A stretch of 64,000 bases of DNA from assembly GCA_965656875.1 (NCBI GenBank), contig CBFHMJ010000027.1, positions 1 to 64,000 on the forward strand, written 5' to 3'. The position numbers and the translations under genes were made by a program. Positions 7,539 through 16,355 of the stretch are shown in pieces. Source of the DNA: CBFHMJ01 sp965656875 (GTDB lineage Bacteria; Pseudomonadota; Gammaproteobacteria; Enterobacterales; Alteromonadaceae). Position 1 is the first letter of the stretch; the number at the start of each line of letters is the position of its first letter. The notes beneath the pieces were generated by a model. It saw only the letters and a list, made by a program, of their open reading frames with translations. It did not search any database and was not told where the DNA came from.

Positions 7539-9335
7539 CTATTCAATTGAACGTAGCCATTTTCCAGCAAGATCATCATTAACGACGCTGAGTCGCGCCA
7601 CAAATTCACGGCCTTCCTGAATAGTAACTTCACGCTGTTGCAGTTGATCTTGTCTAAACGCTGTAATTGTGACTGTACTACCCGGTGCGAAATGTTTGAG
7701 AAGCTTTTCATAGTTTCCAGCCGTCACTCGGGTTTTATCCAGTGCAACCAGATAATCTCCACATGCGAGGCCCGCTTTTTCTGCCGGGGTATCGTTCAGT
7801 AACTGGGTGATTTTTAATCCTCGTTCAGTGTTTTTCAAATTAACACCAAGCGAAGGGCTGAAATCATCATTGTCTTTGCCTTTTGCCATATCGCTGTAAT
7901 TCAACGCTTGATGGAAGGACAGCGAAACGCCTGATTTTTCGAGTAACGCGGCTAAAGGCAAGTCATTGGTTGTATACAAAGCTTCTTTTATAAAATCACT
8001 GATATCGATGTTGGCTACTTCTTTCACCAAATCAATATAATCTTGTTCAACTGTACCTTTCGCCGGATGGCCGTGGCGTTGCCATAACAACGTCATCACA
8101 TCATCCAGCGTCTTACTGTGTCCAGTCGCCTGACGAATCTGCAGATCGATGCACAAAGCAATTAACGCCCCTTTGGTGTAATAAGAAATGATGGCGTTTG
8201 CGGCGTTTTCGTCCTGTTTATAAAACTTAGTCCATGCATCAAAGCTGGAATCCGCTACGGTTTGACGCAATCGGCCAGCCCCTTTATAAACTCGGCTGAT
8301 AGTTTTACTCAATAAGCTCAGATAATCCGCTGGGCCGAGTATGCCACTTCGATTTAATAAATAATCATCATAATAAGAAGTGATACCCTCATACGCCCAT
8401 AGTTGGCGCGTGTATTGTTCCTGATCTAACTGGTAGGGGAGAAATTCCGCTGGTTTGATACGTTTTACATTCCAGGTGTGAAAGTATTCGTGGCTGCAAA
8501 GGCTTAAAAATGTTTTGTATCCATCTGAATATTCATCGGGAAAATTTTTGTTACCTAAATCGTAGCGGCTACATATAAGTGCGGTTGAATTGGTGTGTTC
8601 CAGTCCACCAAAGCCATCATCAACGATAAAGGTTAAAAACCAGTACTCGTCCATCGGGTACGGTTTACCAAACAGCGTGAGTTGTGTGTCACAGATTTTT
8701 GTTAGTTCACGAACGATTCGTTCCGGATCGCCATAGTGTTTACCAGTCAGAATCAGGTGATGAGGAATACCGTGAGCTTCAAACTCCCACGATTCAAACG
8801 TTCCCATTTCAACCGGACAATCGATCAATTGTTGATAGTCTTCAGCGATATATCGACCAAAGCTGTACTTCTCGGTGTTTTCAGCGCGTTTCAGGCCTGT
8901 TGCGACTCGCCAGTCTTTAAGATGGTCAGGAGGCAGAATTTCTACGTCACAGCGAGCGGATTCAAAACCTTCCGGACACAAGAAAACGCTGGTGCCATTA
9001 AAAAATCCGTGAGTGTCATCAAGGTGTGCGGTTCTGACCGACATATCCCATGCGTAAACTTGCCAGGTTAGTGTCACGGGTTTGTTGTTATGAATCAGTT
9101 GCCAGCTCTGTTTGTCTTGTTTAGTGAGAGATAACAAGCCGGAATCATCTTTGGCAGTTAGCGTGATAATGTTCTTTGCGAAATCGCGGATCATGTAGCT
9201 ACCTGGAATCCAGGCAGGCAGAGTTAAATTAACCGGTTGATCAGAAGTGGGTGAAAAAGTCAGTGTTACATCAAAATAATGACCAGCAGGGTTAGCCGGT
9301 TTAATGGAATAAGAAAGCAAAGAGGTAGAAGCCAT
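7539..9335 (-). CDS. M61 family glycyl aminopeptidase-like metallopeptidase with PDZ domain
   Basis: The 598-aa protein has the M61 layout: an N-terminal beta domain (AWIPGSYMIRDFAKN is a family signature), a zinc peptidase core with SHEYFHTWNVKRIKP (the HExxH site, coded near 8478-8492) and the downstream Glu in WAYEGITSYYDD, and a C-terminal PDZ domain (GVNLKN... DTPAEKAGLACGDYLVALD). Relatives remove N-terminal Gly or Ala from peptides. I see no signal peptide, so it is probably cytoplasmic. The frame is open 43 codons upstream, but ATG 9335 (MASTSLLSYSIKP) fits the family N-terminus and has an AGG 8 bases before it. It is transcribed alone, converging on dld. Confidence 0.9.
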   Translation of the reverse strand: MASTSLLSYSIKPANPAGHYFDVTLTFSPTSDQPVNLTLPAWIPGSYMIRDFAKNIITLTAKDDSGLLSLTKQDKQSWQLIHNNKPVTLTWQVYAWDMSVRTAHLDDTHGFFNGTSVFLCPEGFESARCDVEILPPDHLKDWRVATGLKRAENTEKYSFGRYIAEDYQQLIDCPVEMGTFESWEFEAHGIPHHLILTGKHYGDPERIVRELTKICDTQLTLFGKPYPMDEYWFLTFIVDDGFGGLEHTNSTALICSRYDLGNKNFPDEYSDGYKTFLSLCSHEYFHTWNVKRIKPAEFLPYQLDQEQYTRQLWAYEGITSYYDDYLLNRSGILGPADYLSLLSKTISRVYKGAGRLRQTVADSSFDAWTKFYKQDENAANAIISYYTKGALIALCIDLQIRQATGHSKTLDDVMTLLWQRHGHPAKGTVEQDYIDLVKEVANIDISDFIKEALYTTNDLPLAALLEKSGVSLSFHQALNYSDMAKGKDNDDFSPSLGVNLKNTERGLKITQLLNDTPAEKAGLACGDYLVALDKTRVTAGNYEKLLKHFAPGSTVTITAFRQDQLQQREVTIQEGREFVARLSVVNDDLAGKWLRSIE

Positions 9336-9662
9336 GAATTTACCTGACAGGGGAGAAAATAAAGGATAAGTGTAACTGGTCAGGTAGGTTTGTGAAAAGA
9401 TGAAGTTACGATGTTTCTGTTTTAATCGACTCATAACTACTGATGTCTTTTCAGGCAATTTCATCAGCTTGTAAACCCTTATATATGGGCCTTATTCGTC
9501 AATACGACAAGAAGACGATGGCTTAAGTCCAATGACAGGGCGTTTAAAAGTATCACTCGTATAATTTCCTTAAATAAAAAATTTGCAGTTGCGTCGAACA
9601 AGTTACGTGTTAGCTAAATCGAGAGAGTGACGCAAACTATGCAATGTATACGGGAGATTTGA
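9336..9662. other. Divergent intergenic region between the M61 peptidase and the LytS-type kinase
   Basis: About 330 bases that must hold both promoters. A TATAAT at 9560-9565 could be the -10 of the rightward operon, but I cannot find a well-spaced -35. The stretch around 9570-9600 is A/T-rich. No riboswitch or small gene is evident. Confidence 0.35.
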
Positions 9663-10754
9663 GTGTCATTTCAATGGCAACGACTGGTAGAAGATCATAA
9701 GCGATTCTTCTGGTTTCTGCATACCATGGGATGGTCGGGATTTGCGTTGGTGCATTATCTTGGCTCGCTCGTTCATGAGATGCGGGACATTTACCTGTTT
9801 GTTATCTTACTTAATGCTTATGCCGGATGGTTACTGACCATTCCGCTCAGGTATGTATTCCATCATGTCTGGAACAAGCATCCAGCCATTCTGTTGATGG
9901 TAATATCGGCATCGTCTTATATCGTTGGAACAATCTGGACCATCGTCAAAAACTTTAATATGTGGGAGATATATCGTCACGGATATCGACCTGATGAATG
10001 GATCTTGTATTTTAAAGATAGCCTGGGCTCGTTGTATATAACGCTGTGCTGGAGTGGTTTGTATTTTGGTATCAAATATTACCAGATGTTACAAAAAGAA
10101 CGGGAAAAAGCCCTTAAAGCTTCTACCATTGCGCACGAAGTTCAGTTAAAAATGCTACGTTATCAATTAAATCCACATTTTTTGTTTAACACCCTGAACG
10201 CAATTTCCACGTTAATTTTAATTAACGATACCCGAACAGCTAATGGTATGGTGACTCGGCTTTCAGAATTTTTACGCTACTCTTTGCATATGGACCCGAT
10301 TAACCGGGTACCACTTCAAATGGAAGTTCATGCATTGACGCTCTATCTGGACATAGAAAAAGTTCGTTTTGAAGAGCGGTTAACAGTAGACATCGACCTG
10401 GAAGAAGAAGCGCGTGAAGCCTTAGTACCGAGTATGATTTTGCAACCCCTGATTGAAAATGCGATTAAGTACGCCATCGCTAAAAGCGAGAATGGTGGAA
10501 AAATCACCGTCAAAGCACGGGTTTTTGGTCATGATCTGTTGATTGAAGTCGCGGATGACGGACCGGGCACGGAAATCGTCAATGGTAAAATAGCAACGCC
10601 CTGGGGCGTAGGTATTTCAAATACTGAAGAGCGATTAACGGCATTGTATGACGGCCAGTATTCTTTTGTACTGTCTCATGCTGATCCACACGGCTTAAAA
10701 ATCAATATCAGAATTCCTTACGAGTTGAGTAACACTGATGGTAAAGAAAATTAA
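9663..10754 (+). CDS. LytS/AlgZ-type sensor histidine kinase
   Basis: The 363-aa protein has about four hydrophobic segments in its first 140 residues, with no large periplasmic domain. A coiled region and the His_kinase motif QLNPHFLFNTLNAIS follow (His172 is the expected phosphoacceptor). The C-terminal ATPase has PLIENAIKYA (N box), ADDGPG and WGVGISNTEERL. This is the LytS/AlgZ/YehU class. The GTG start at 9663 is supported by GGGAG 6 bases upstream. The gene overlaps the following response regulator by 17 bases, so they form one two-component system. The signal is unknown; the integral membrane input domain suggests a membrane-borne cue. Confidence 0.9.
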   Translation: MSFQWQRLVEDHKRFFWFLHTMGWSGFALVHYLGSLVHEMRDIYLFVILLNAYAGWLLTIPLRYVFHHVWNKHPAILLMVISASSYIVGTIWTIVKNFNMWEIYRHGYRPDEWILYFKDSLGSLYITLCWSGLYFGIKYYQMLQKEREKALKASTIAHEVQLKMLRYQLNPHFLFNTLNAISTLILINDTRTANGMVTRLSEFLRYSLHMDPINRVPLQMEVHALTLYLDIEKVRFEERLTVDIDLEEEAREALVPSMILQPLIENAIKYAIAKSENGGKITVKARVFGHDLLIEVADDGPGTEIVNGKIATPWGVGISNTEERLTALYDGQYSFVLSHADPHGLKINIRIPYELSNTDGKEN

Positions 10755-11562
10755 AACCGTCATCATTGATGATGAACCACTGGCCAGAAAAGGCTTATCT
10801 ATCCGTTTACAGGAATATCCTGAGCTGGATGTAATCGGTGAAGCAAATAACGGTCAAAACGCGTTTGAATTAATCAAAGCGATGAAACCGGACCTGGTCT
10901 TTATGGATATTCAAATGCCAGTGATGAATGGCTTTCAGGTATTAAGTGCTCTGGAGCAAAACGGCATTCCTTTACCTATCGTGATTTTCGTAACGGCTTA
11001 TGATCAGTATGCCATCCAGGCATTCGATGTTCATGCGCTGGATTATCTGTTGAAGCCTGTGGAGGATTCAAGATTGAAGGAAGCGGTTGATAAAGTGAAT
11101 TCATACCTGATGGATAAAGAAGACGTGAAACACAAGCAAAAGCTGGTTGGATTGATGTCTGAGTTTACGGGTGATGATTGTGAATCCATTTTACGTCGTC
11201 TGGCGACGGGGGAAGTCGTAAATTCTAATCGTTTTTCGGAGTTCTTATCGATTAAGGATGGCGGTGAAGTTACTCGCGTTCGAATTAAATCTATCTTCTG
11301 GATTGATGCCGCAGGGGATTATATGTGTGTTCACAGTTCTGATGGTCAGACGCATATCATGCGTAAAACCATGAAAGAGCTTGAACAGGAACTGGACCCA
11401 AGAATTTTCATTCGTATCCATCGTTCAGTGATCGTCAATAAATCTCAGATTCGAAAACTGGTCACTCACAGCAATGGTGAATATCATGTTGTGCTGGAAA
11501 GCGGCAAAGAACTGAAGGTTAGTCGCTCTTACAAAGAAAAAGTGAAAAGTTTGATGAACTAA
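10738..11562 (+). CDS. LytTR-family response regulator
   Basis: The 274-aa protein pairs an N-terminal receiver domain (acidic pair DDEP at 11-14, phosphoacceptor Asp57 in VFMDIQMP, Lys in DYLLKPVE) with a C-terminal LytTR DNA-binding domain (RVRIKSIFWIDAAGDYMCVHS through FIRIHRSVIVN and SRSYKEKV). The linker of about 45 residues is unusually long. It overlaps the kinase gene by 17 bases. LytTR regulators bind direct repeats upstream of targets such as cell-surface and transport genes; its targets here are not evident. A hairpin with seven base pairs (11571-11588) and a terminator follow. Confidence 0.92.
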   Translation: MVKKIKTVIIDDEPLARKGLSIRLQEYPELDVIGEANNGQNAFELIKAMKPDLVFMDIQMPVMNGFQVLSALEQNGIPLPIVIFVTAYDQYAIQAFDVHALDYLLKPVEDSRLKEAVDKVNSYLMDKEDVKHKQKLVGLMSEFTGDDCESILRRLATGEVVNSNRFSEFLSIKDGGEVTRVRIKSIFWIDAAGDYMCVHSSDGQTHIMRKTMKELEQELDPRIFIRIHRSVIVNKSQIRKLVTHSNGEYHVVLESGKELKVSRSYKEKVKSLMN

Positions 11563-11621
11563 GAGGTGATGTTCTTATCACTAAGAACTGAGCGTTAAAA
11601 CTTTCAGCATCGTTTTCATTG

Positions 11622-11649
11622 ATCCCGCAGCAAATACTGCGGGATTTTT
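11622..11649 (+). terminator. Rho-independent terminator of the two-component operon
   Basis: A perfect 9-bp GC-rich stem (11622-11630 with 11637-11645), a 6-nt loop and a short T run sit just before the converging SDR gene. Confidence 0.85.
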
Positions 11650-11652
11650 ATA

Positions 11653-12477
11653 TCAGCCTTTAGCTAACAGATAATCCAGCCAGCTAACCGGTAAAATTCG
11701 ACGCAAGAAACCAAACAGATAAGTAGGAAAGGTCACATAATATCTGGCTTTGGGCTTAATTGCTGTTAGTGAATGATACAGACGTTTATAAACGGCATCA
11801 GGCCCCAGAGTAAACGGAGCTGCCGGACCTTCTTTCGATAATCGTTCAATGGATTGCTTGTAACTATCGGCGTGGTCACTTTTCGCAATATCGACATTTT
11901 CCTGTAATGCTTTTAAAGCATTGACCCTGAATTTACTTAGAATTGGACCGGGCTCAATCAGGCTGACATGAACAGGACAATCGCGTAACTCGATACGCAG
12001 GGTATCGGTTAATCCTTCCAGAGCGAATTTACTGCTGTTATAAGCGCCTCTGAAGGGCATTGCAACCAGTCCAAGTACGGAACTGTTTTGAATAATTCGT
12101 CCTTCTCCAGCGGCTTTCATGTGCGGCAAAATCTGATTGGTGAGTTCCAGCCAGCCGAACACATTCGTTTCAAATTGCTTTCGTAACGCGTCACGAGTGA
12201 GATCTTCAACCGCACCCGGTTGACCGTAAGCGCCATTGTTAAACAAGGCAAACAGCTTTCCGTTTGTCAGTTCAAGCGTCTGTTGTACAGCCAGAGAAAT
12301 AGACTGACTATCGTCCAAATCAAGATGAATCGCATCGAAACCCGCATCTTTTAAATCCTGAACGTCCTGCGATTTTCGAGCGCTGGCAATGACATGGAAT
12401 CCATCGTTTTTTAATTGTTCGATACAATAGCGACCAATGCCCGTTGAGCATCCGGTAACGAGAACCGATTTTTTCAT
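11653..12477 (-). CDS. Short-chain dehydrogenase/reductase
   Basis: The 274-aa protein is a classical SDR: NAD(P)-binding TGCSTGIGRY near the N-terminus, NNGAYG, a Ser in NSSVLG and the active-site YNSSKFALEG. It resembles the retinol dehydrogenase/oxidoreductase branch of SDRs, with a hydrophobic C-terminal tail (FGFLRRILPVSWLDYLL) that may touch a membrane. The substrate cannot be told. The ATG at 12477 was preferred over an in-frame TTG 12 bases upstream, because the latter has no ribosome site spacing while AAGAAG precedes the ATG. It stands alone. Confidence 0.88.
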   Translation of the reverse strand: MKKSVLVTGCSTGIGRYCIEQLKNDGFHVIASARKSQDVQDLKDAGFDAIHLDLDDSQSISLAVQQTLELTNGKLFALFNNGAYGQPGAVEDLTRDALRKQFETNVFGWLELTNQILPHMKAAGEGRIIQNSSVLGLVAMPFRGAYNSSKFALEGLTDTLRIELRDCPVHVSLIEPGPILSKFRVNALKALQENVDIAKSDHADSYKQSIERLSKEGPAAPFTLGPDAVYKRLYHSLTAIKPKARYYVTFPTYLFGFLRRILPVSWLDYLLAKG

Positions 12478-12674
12478 GGTTTTTATCAACTTCTTAGTGG
12501 TTTCCAGTTGGCGAGTTTACGCTGATTGATAAAGAAGGTAAAACTCCGACATTTTGAAAAATTATCAGTTTTTTTATCACTGGAATTCCCATACTATTCG
12601 TCATCTGCGTCTTATTGGCCAGGTTCATATATGACGCCCGCAACACAACCAGGAAATCGATTTATCAGGACATC

Positions 12675-13424
12675 ATGAAATTATCTATTAAATTATTAAC
12701 CAGCTTGTTATTCATTTCTTTGAGTGTTACTCCAGCTGTGAAAGCTGCAGACACTGACGTTCAACTGGTTGCCGACAACTACGAACCTTATATTTATCAA
12801 GGCGCTGAAAATAAAGGTTTTCTGGTTGAACTGATTAATGAAGCATTAAAAACACAGCAACTTACTGCCGCTGTTGATTTTGATAGCTGGGATCAAATTT
12901 CTGAACGATTGGAATCAGAGAAGATTTTTACGTTTTTCTGGAATAAAAATTTACAGTTGGAACGAGAGTTTTTCTATTCGGCTCCTCTGGTTACGGTCAG
13001 GAATAAAATAGCAACAACCGATAAATTTTCTCGAATTAAAGCACGTTACCTGAATCATATGAGGCAGTATAAAATCGGTATTACACGCCGATTAGCCTAC
13101 GGTCCTACTTTTGAGCAAGCTAAATCAGATTTAAACATCATTGAAGGTGATTCTCGCTACATCAATATTCGCAAATTGTTCCGGGGAGACATTGATTTCT
13201 TAGTGATAGATCCACTGGTTGCAAATTACCTGATGGATAACTATTTCAAGTTCAGAACAACGAAAAAGGTTCATTACCTGAAAGAGCCTGTACTTGATGA
13301 ACAAAGCGTCTGGCTGGTTTGCTCGAAAAACTATGCAAATTGCGCAGGTTATATTGAAGCCGTTAATAAAGGCCTCGATATCCTTCAAAAAAATGGCCGT
13401 TACCAACAAATTATTGGTATGTAG
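12675..13424 (+). CDS. Periplasmic substrate-binding protein, SBP_bac_3-like
   Basis: The 249-aa protein begins with a clear Sec signal peptide (MKLSIKLLTSLLFISL then AVKAA). The mature part looks like a family 3 solute-binding protein: VADNYEPYIY..GFLVELINEAL, SWDQISERLESEKI, YSAPLVTVRNKI and a lobe-2 segment ending NGRYQQIIG. No permease or ATPase gene is nearby, so this may be one of the many orphan amino-acid-binding-like periplasmic proteins found in marine gammaproteobacteria. The ATG at 12675 was chosen over a longer frame from 12615 because AGGA lies 8 bases upstream and the signal peptide starts there. Confidence 0.82.
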   Translation: MKLSIKLLTSLLFISLSVTPAVKAADTDVQLVADNYEPYIYQGAENKGFLVELINEALKTQQLTAAVDFDSWDQISERLESEKIFTFFWNKNLQLEREFFYSAPLVTVRNKIATTDKFSRIKARYLNHMRQYKIGITRRLAYGPTFEQAKSDLNIIEGDSRYINIRKLFRGDIDFLVIDPLVANYLMDNYFKFRTTKKVHYLKEPVLDEQSVWLVCSKNYANCAGYIEAVNKGLDILQKNGRYQQIIGM

Positions 13425-13655
13425 TGGTGATGCGGCAGCTTTAAACACTGAATGATAGTGTGGCAACTACTACTAATGTGACCGTTAAACGTTTGAGCAC
13501 AAAACTACGCTTGAAGAGGTCAACAGTCAGTAAGAGTAAGTCGTTGATAGCACAGGGGCGTAATTCAACATAATTTCTTTGAACTCATCGTTAAAAAACG
13601 TTATTTTCCCTGCCAGACAACTCAATAAAAGCCTCGGTTACTAACAGGATACAAC

Positions 13656-15479
13656 GTGAATCACTCAGCCAAAATACTTCGCCGGTCTGCTATTGCCGGT
13701 ATTGTCAGCCTCACTTGTTTTTCTTCATTTGCCGCTCAGTATTTGCCACCAGAATTACCATGGCAGGGTAAAAGTCTGTCTCTTATTTCTAAGGATGCGA
13801 ACTGGCAAACCGTTGCGGAACGAACTGACTTCAAACTTACCAGCAGCTACGAACAGGCAAAAATCTTCGCTAAACAGCTTGCTGCGGCTAGCGATAAAGT
13901 GAATTATCGGGTTGTTGGAAAAAGTCCTCAAGGACGGGATATCTTCATTCTTACCGCAAACCGTCATGGTTGGCAGCAACCTGATGATTTGGTTCGTGAC
14001 AGCAAGCCAACTTTCTTTGTGCATGGTGGTATCCATTCCGGTGAAATAGATGGTAAAGAAGCCGGATTTATGTTGCTACGGGACATCATCCAGAACAAAG
14101 ATGGTCGAGCGGCTTTACTGGACAAAGTAAACTTCGTTTTCATGCCAATTTTAAGCGTAGATGCCCACGAACGCAGTGGTCCTTACAATCGCTCAAATCA
14201 ACGAGGCCCCGAAAACCCGGGTTGGCGTGTATCAGAACAACGCATTAATCTGAATCGTGATTTCACTAAATTGGATGCACCGGAAATGCAGTCGCTACTG
14301 CATGTGCTGAACAAGTACCAACCTGATTTATATTACGATGTACATGTTACAGATGGTGAGGATTACCAGTACGACATTACCTTTGGCTATAATCGCGCTG
14401 ATTCATCATTATCGCCTGCTATCGCTGAATGGCTTGAAGGGACTTTACGGAAAAAATTAGAAACGTCTATGGCTCCCTGGGGTCATACTGCCGGGCCATT
14501 AATTTTTGGGATCGATAATAAAGATTTTTCTAAAGGAATAGTTGGCTGGACAGCGTCTCCGCGTTATTCCAACGGCTATGCAGAACTTCGGCATATTCCA
14601 ATGATGCTGATTGAAAATCATTCTTTGAAGGCATGGAAACAGCGAGTACTGGGTACTTATGTCCTTATTGAACAATCCATGCATATTTTGGCAGACAATC
14701 ATGAAGCGCTGACCAAAGCAGTAGAGACTGACAAAGCTCGTCGTTATCAACAGCAAACCGTTGCATGGTCGACAAACAAAACGCCTGAAAAAATAGCGTC
14801 ATTTAAAGGTGTCGCTTTTGAAGCATACGACAGCGTTATAACGGGCGATACAGAAGTTCGCTGGCTTGGTACACCGAAAACCTATGTTGATCTGCCCATG
14901 TATCAGCAAAATGTTGCTAAAACAGTCATTGATGTACCAACGGCATATTATGTACCAGTTCAGTATCAGGACATCATTCAAAAACTGGCTCAACACAATA
15001 TTCAGTTTGAGTTGGTGGGCGAGGATGGATTAACAACTCAGGTCCGTGAGCTAACGGCGACCAGTCACAAATTCGAAGAAAAGCCGTTTGAAGGGCATTT
15101 CCGTGTATCTGCAACGTTTGACAGTCAGGTCATTGAGAAAACCTTATTACCCGGTACCGCTATTGTAAAAACTGACCAGCCATTAGGTAAACTGGCGGTG
15201 GCTGTGTTACAACCTGAAGCGCCAGATTCATTTTTTGCCTGGGGCTTTTTTAACGGCATTTTCCAGCTAAATGAATTTATTGAAACTTATGTCCTGTCAC
15301 CTTACATGGAGCAGGTGTTTGAGCAGGACAAAGCACTGAAAAGAGAGTTTGAACAAAAACTGGCAACCGATCCTGAGTTTGCTAACGATAAGCGAGCAAG
15401 GGTTATGTGGTTGTACGAGCGGACACCATTTATCGATAAGAGCTGGAAAAAATATCCAGTCTTGTTAAGTAAAGATTAG
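13656..15479 (+). CDS. Exported M14-family zinc carboxypeptidase
   Basis: The 607-aa product starts with a signal peptide of about 27 residues (SLTCFSSFAAQ). The M14 zinc site is visible as His127 and Glu130 in VHGGIHSGEIDG and His230 in YYDVHVTDG, and the catalytic Glu is probably in MLIENHSLKAW. The C-terminal third is a beta-rich extension. M14 enzymes remove C-terminal residues from peptides or, in some lineages, cut peptidoglycan stems; the periplasmic or secreted location fits peptide scavenging. It has a GTG start with AGGA 6 bases before it. It has no operon partner; the next gene begins about 115 bases later, after two hairpins. Confidence 0.9.
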   Translation: MNHSAKILRRSAIAGIVSLTCFSSFAAQYLPPELPWQGKSLSLISKDANWQTVAERTDFKLTSSYEQAKIFAKQLAAASDKVNYRVVGKSPQGRDIFILTANRHGWQQPDDLVRDSKPTFFVHGGIHSGEIDGKEAGFMLLRDIIQNKDGRAALLDKVNFVFMPILSVDAHERSGPYNRSNQRGPENPGWRVSEQRINLNRDFTKLDAPEMQSLLHVLNKYQPDLYYDVHVTDGEDYQYDITFGYNRADSSLSPAIAEWLEGTLRKKLETSMAPWGHTAGPLIFGIDNKDFSKGIVGWTASPRYSNGYAELRHIPMMLIENHSLKAWKQRVLGTYVLIEQSMHILADNHEALTKAVETDKARRYQQQTVAWSTNKTPEKIASFKGVAFEAYDSVITGDTEVRWLGTPKTYVDLPMYQQNVAKTVIDVPTAYYVPVQYQDIIQKLAQHNIQFELVGEDGLTTQVRELTATSHKFEEKPFEGHFRVSATFDSQVIEKTLLPGTAIVKTDQPLGKLAVAVLQPEAPDSFFAWGFFNGIFQLNEFIETYVLSPYMEQVFEQDKALKREFEQKLATDPEFANDKRARVMWLYERTPFIDKSWKKYPVLLSKD

Positions 15480-15530
15480 AGCGTGTTGATCTTTGCAGGT
15501 GAAATTTGTTCGAGTAGACCTTGAAGAGAA

Positions 15531-15582
15531 GGGGAAAGATTCAGATTTCCCCTCTGATGAAACACCAGCCATCTAAGGTGTT
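15531..15582 (+). other. Two tandem hairpins between the M14 and YcbL-like genes
   Basis: The first hairpin pairs ggggaaa (15531-15537) with tttcccc (15546-15552). The second pairs aacacc (15561-15566) with ggtgtt (15577-15582). Neither has a T run, and the second ends about 14 bases before the next start codon. They could be an unusual termination/antitermination structure or simply 5' UTR structure. Confidence 0.35.
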
Positions 15583-15596
15583 AAAGAGACTGTAGT

Positions 15597-16241
15597 ATGA
15601 AACTAATTACCATTCCCGTGACGGCATTTCAGCAAAACTGTTGCTTGTTGATTTGTGAAAAAACAAATAAAGCGGCAGTAGTCGATCCGGGTGGTGACAT
15701 TCCTGTCATCAAGCAGCACATAGCGCAACAGGGCTGCACCGTTGAACAGATTCTGTTGACGCATGCGCATATCGATCATGCCGGTGCAACGGCAGAACTG
15801 GCCGCTGATTTAGGTGTAGACATCATTGGTCCAGAGAAGGGTGATCAGTTCTGGATTGATATGTTGCCACAGCAATCCCAGATGTTTAATTTTCCTGCAT
15901 CATCGATTTTCCAGCCAACACGTTGGTTAGAAGACGGTGATACGGTCAACGTTGGTGAAACAACGCTGGATGTTATTCATTGTCCTGGGCATACACCAGG
16001 CCATGTCGTTTTCTTTAGTAAAGACGATAAACTGGCTGTGGTAGGTGATGTTCTGTTTAATGGCTCAATAGGCCGCACAGATTTCCCTCAAGGCGATCAT
16101 CAGACGTTGATAAACTCAATTACACAAAAGCTCTGGCCATTAGGTAATGATGTAACGTTTAGTCCGGGGCATGGGCCACAATCAACGTTTGGCCAGGAAC
16201 GTCAGTCAAATCCATTTGTCGGTGACAGAGCAGTCGGATAA
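15597..16241 (+). CDS. MBL-fold hydrolase of the YcbL/glyoxalase II-like group
   Basis: The 214-aa protein is a compact metallo-beta-lactamase-fold hydrolase. The metal motif THAHIDH (His56, His58, Asp60, His61) is followed by the His of CPGHTPGH, the bridging Asp of VVGDVLF and the last His in SPGHGPQS. Its length and its start MKLITIPVTAFQQNC match YcbL (GloC), a type II glyoxalase hydrolysing S-lactoylglutathione to D-lactate. It lacks the longer glutathione-binding C-terminal domain of GloB. D-lactate could feed the dld gene upstream in the window, although the two are not in one operon. Confidence 0.9.
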   Translation: MKLITIPVTAFQQNCCLLICEKTNKAAVVDPGGDIPVIKQHIAQQGCTVEQILLTHAHIDHAGATAELAADLGVDIIGPEKGDQFWIDMLPQQSQMFNFPASSIFQPTRWLEDGDTVNVGETTLDVIHCPGHTPGHVVFFSKDDKLAVVGDVLFNGSIGRTDFPQGDHQTLINSITQKLWPLGNDVTFSPGHGPQSTFGQERQSNPFVGDRAVG

Positions 16242-16296
16242 GCACTGGTTAACTGACATTCTGGACAGACTGAACGTTTGAATACCAGTTAAATAC

Positions 16297-16331
16297 AAAA
16301 AAGGCGGGTCGTTAAATGACCCGCCTTTTTT
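16297..16331. terminator. Bidirectional terminator between the YcbL-like gene and nupC
   Basis: A 13-bp stem (16298-16310 with 16318-16330) has a 7-nt loop, an A run on one side and a T run on the other. It sits between converging genes. Confidence 0.92.
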
Positions 16332-16355
16332 ATGTTCGTTTTTCAATACGTGTTC

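Noticed and set aside
9336..9464. N-terminal extension of the M61 peptidase frame
   Set aside because: No ribosome site before it and the family N-terminus begins at the inner ATG.
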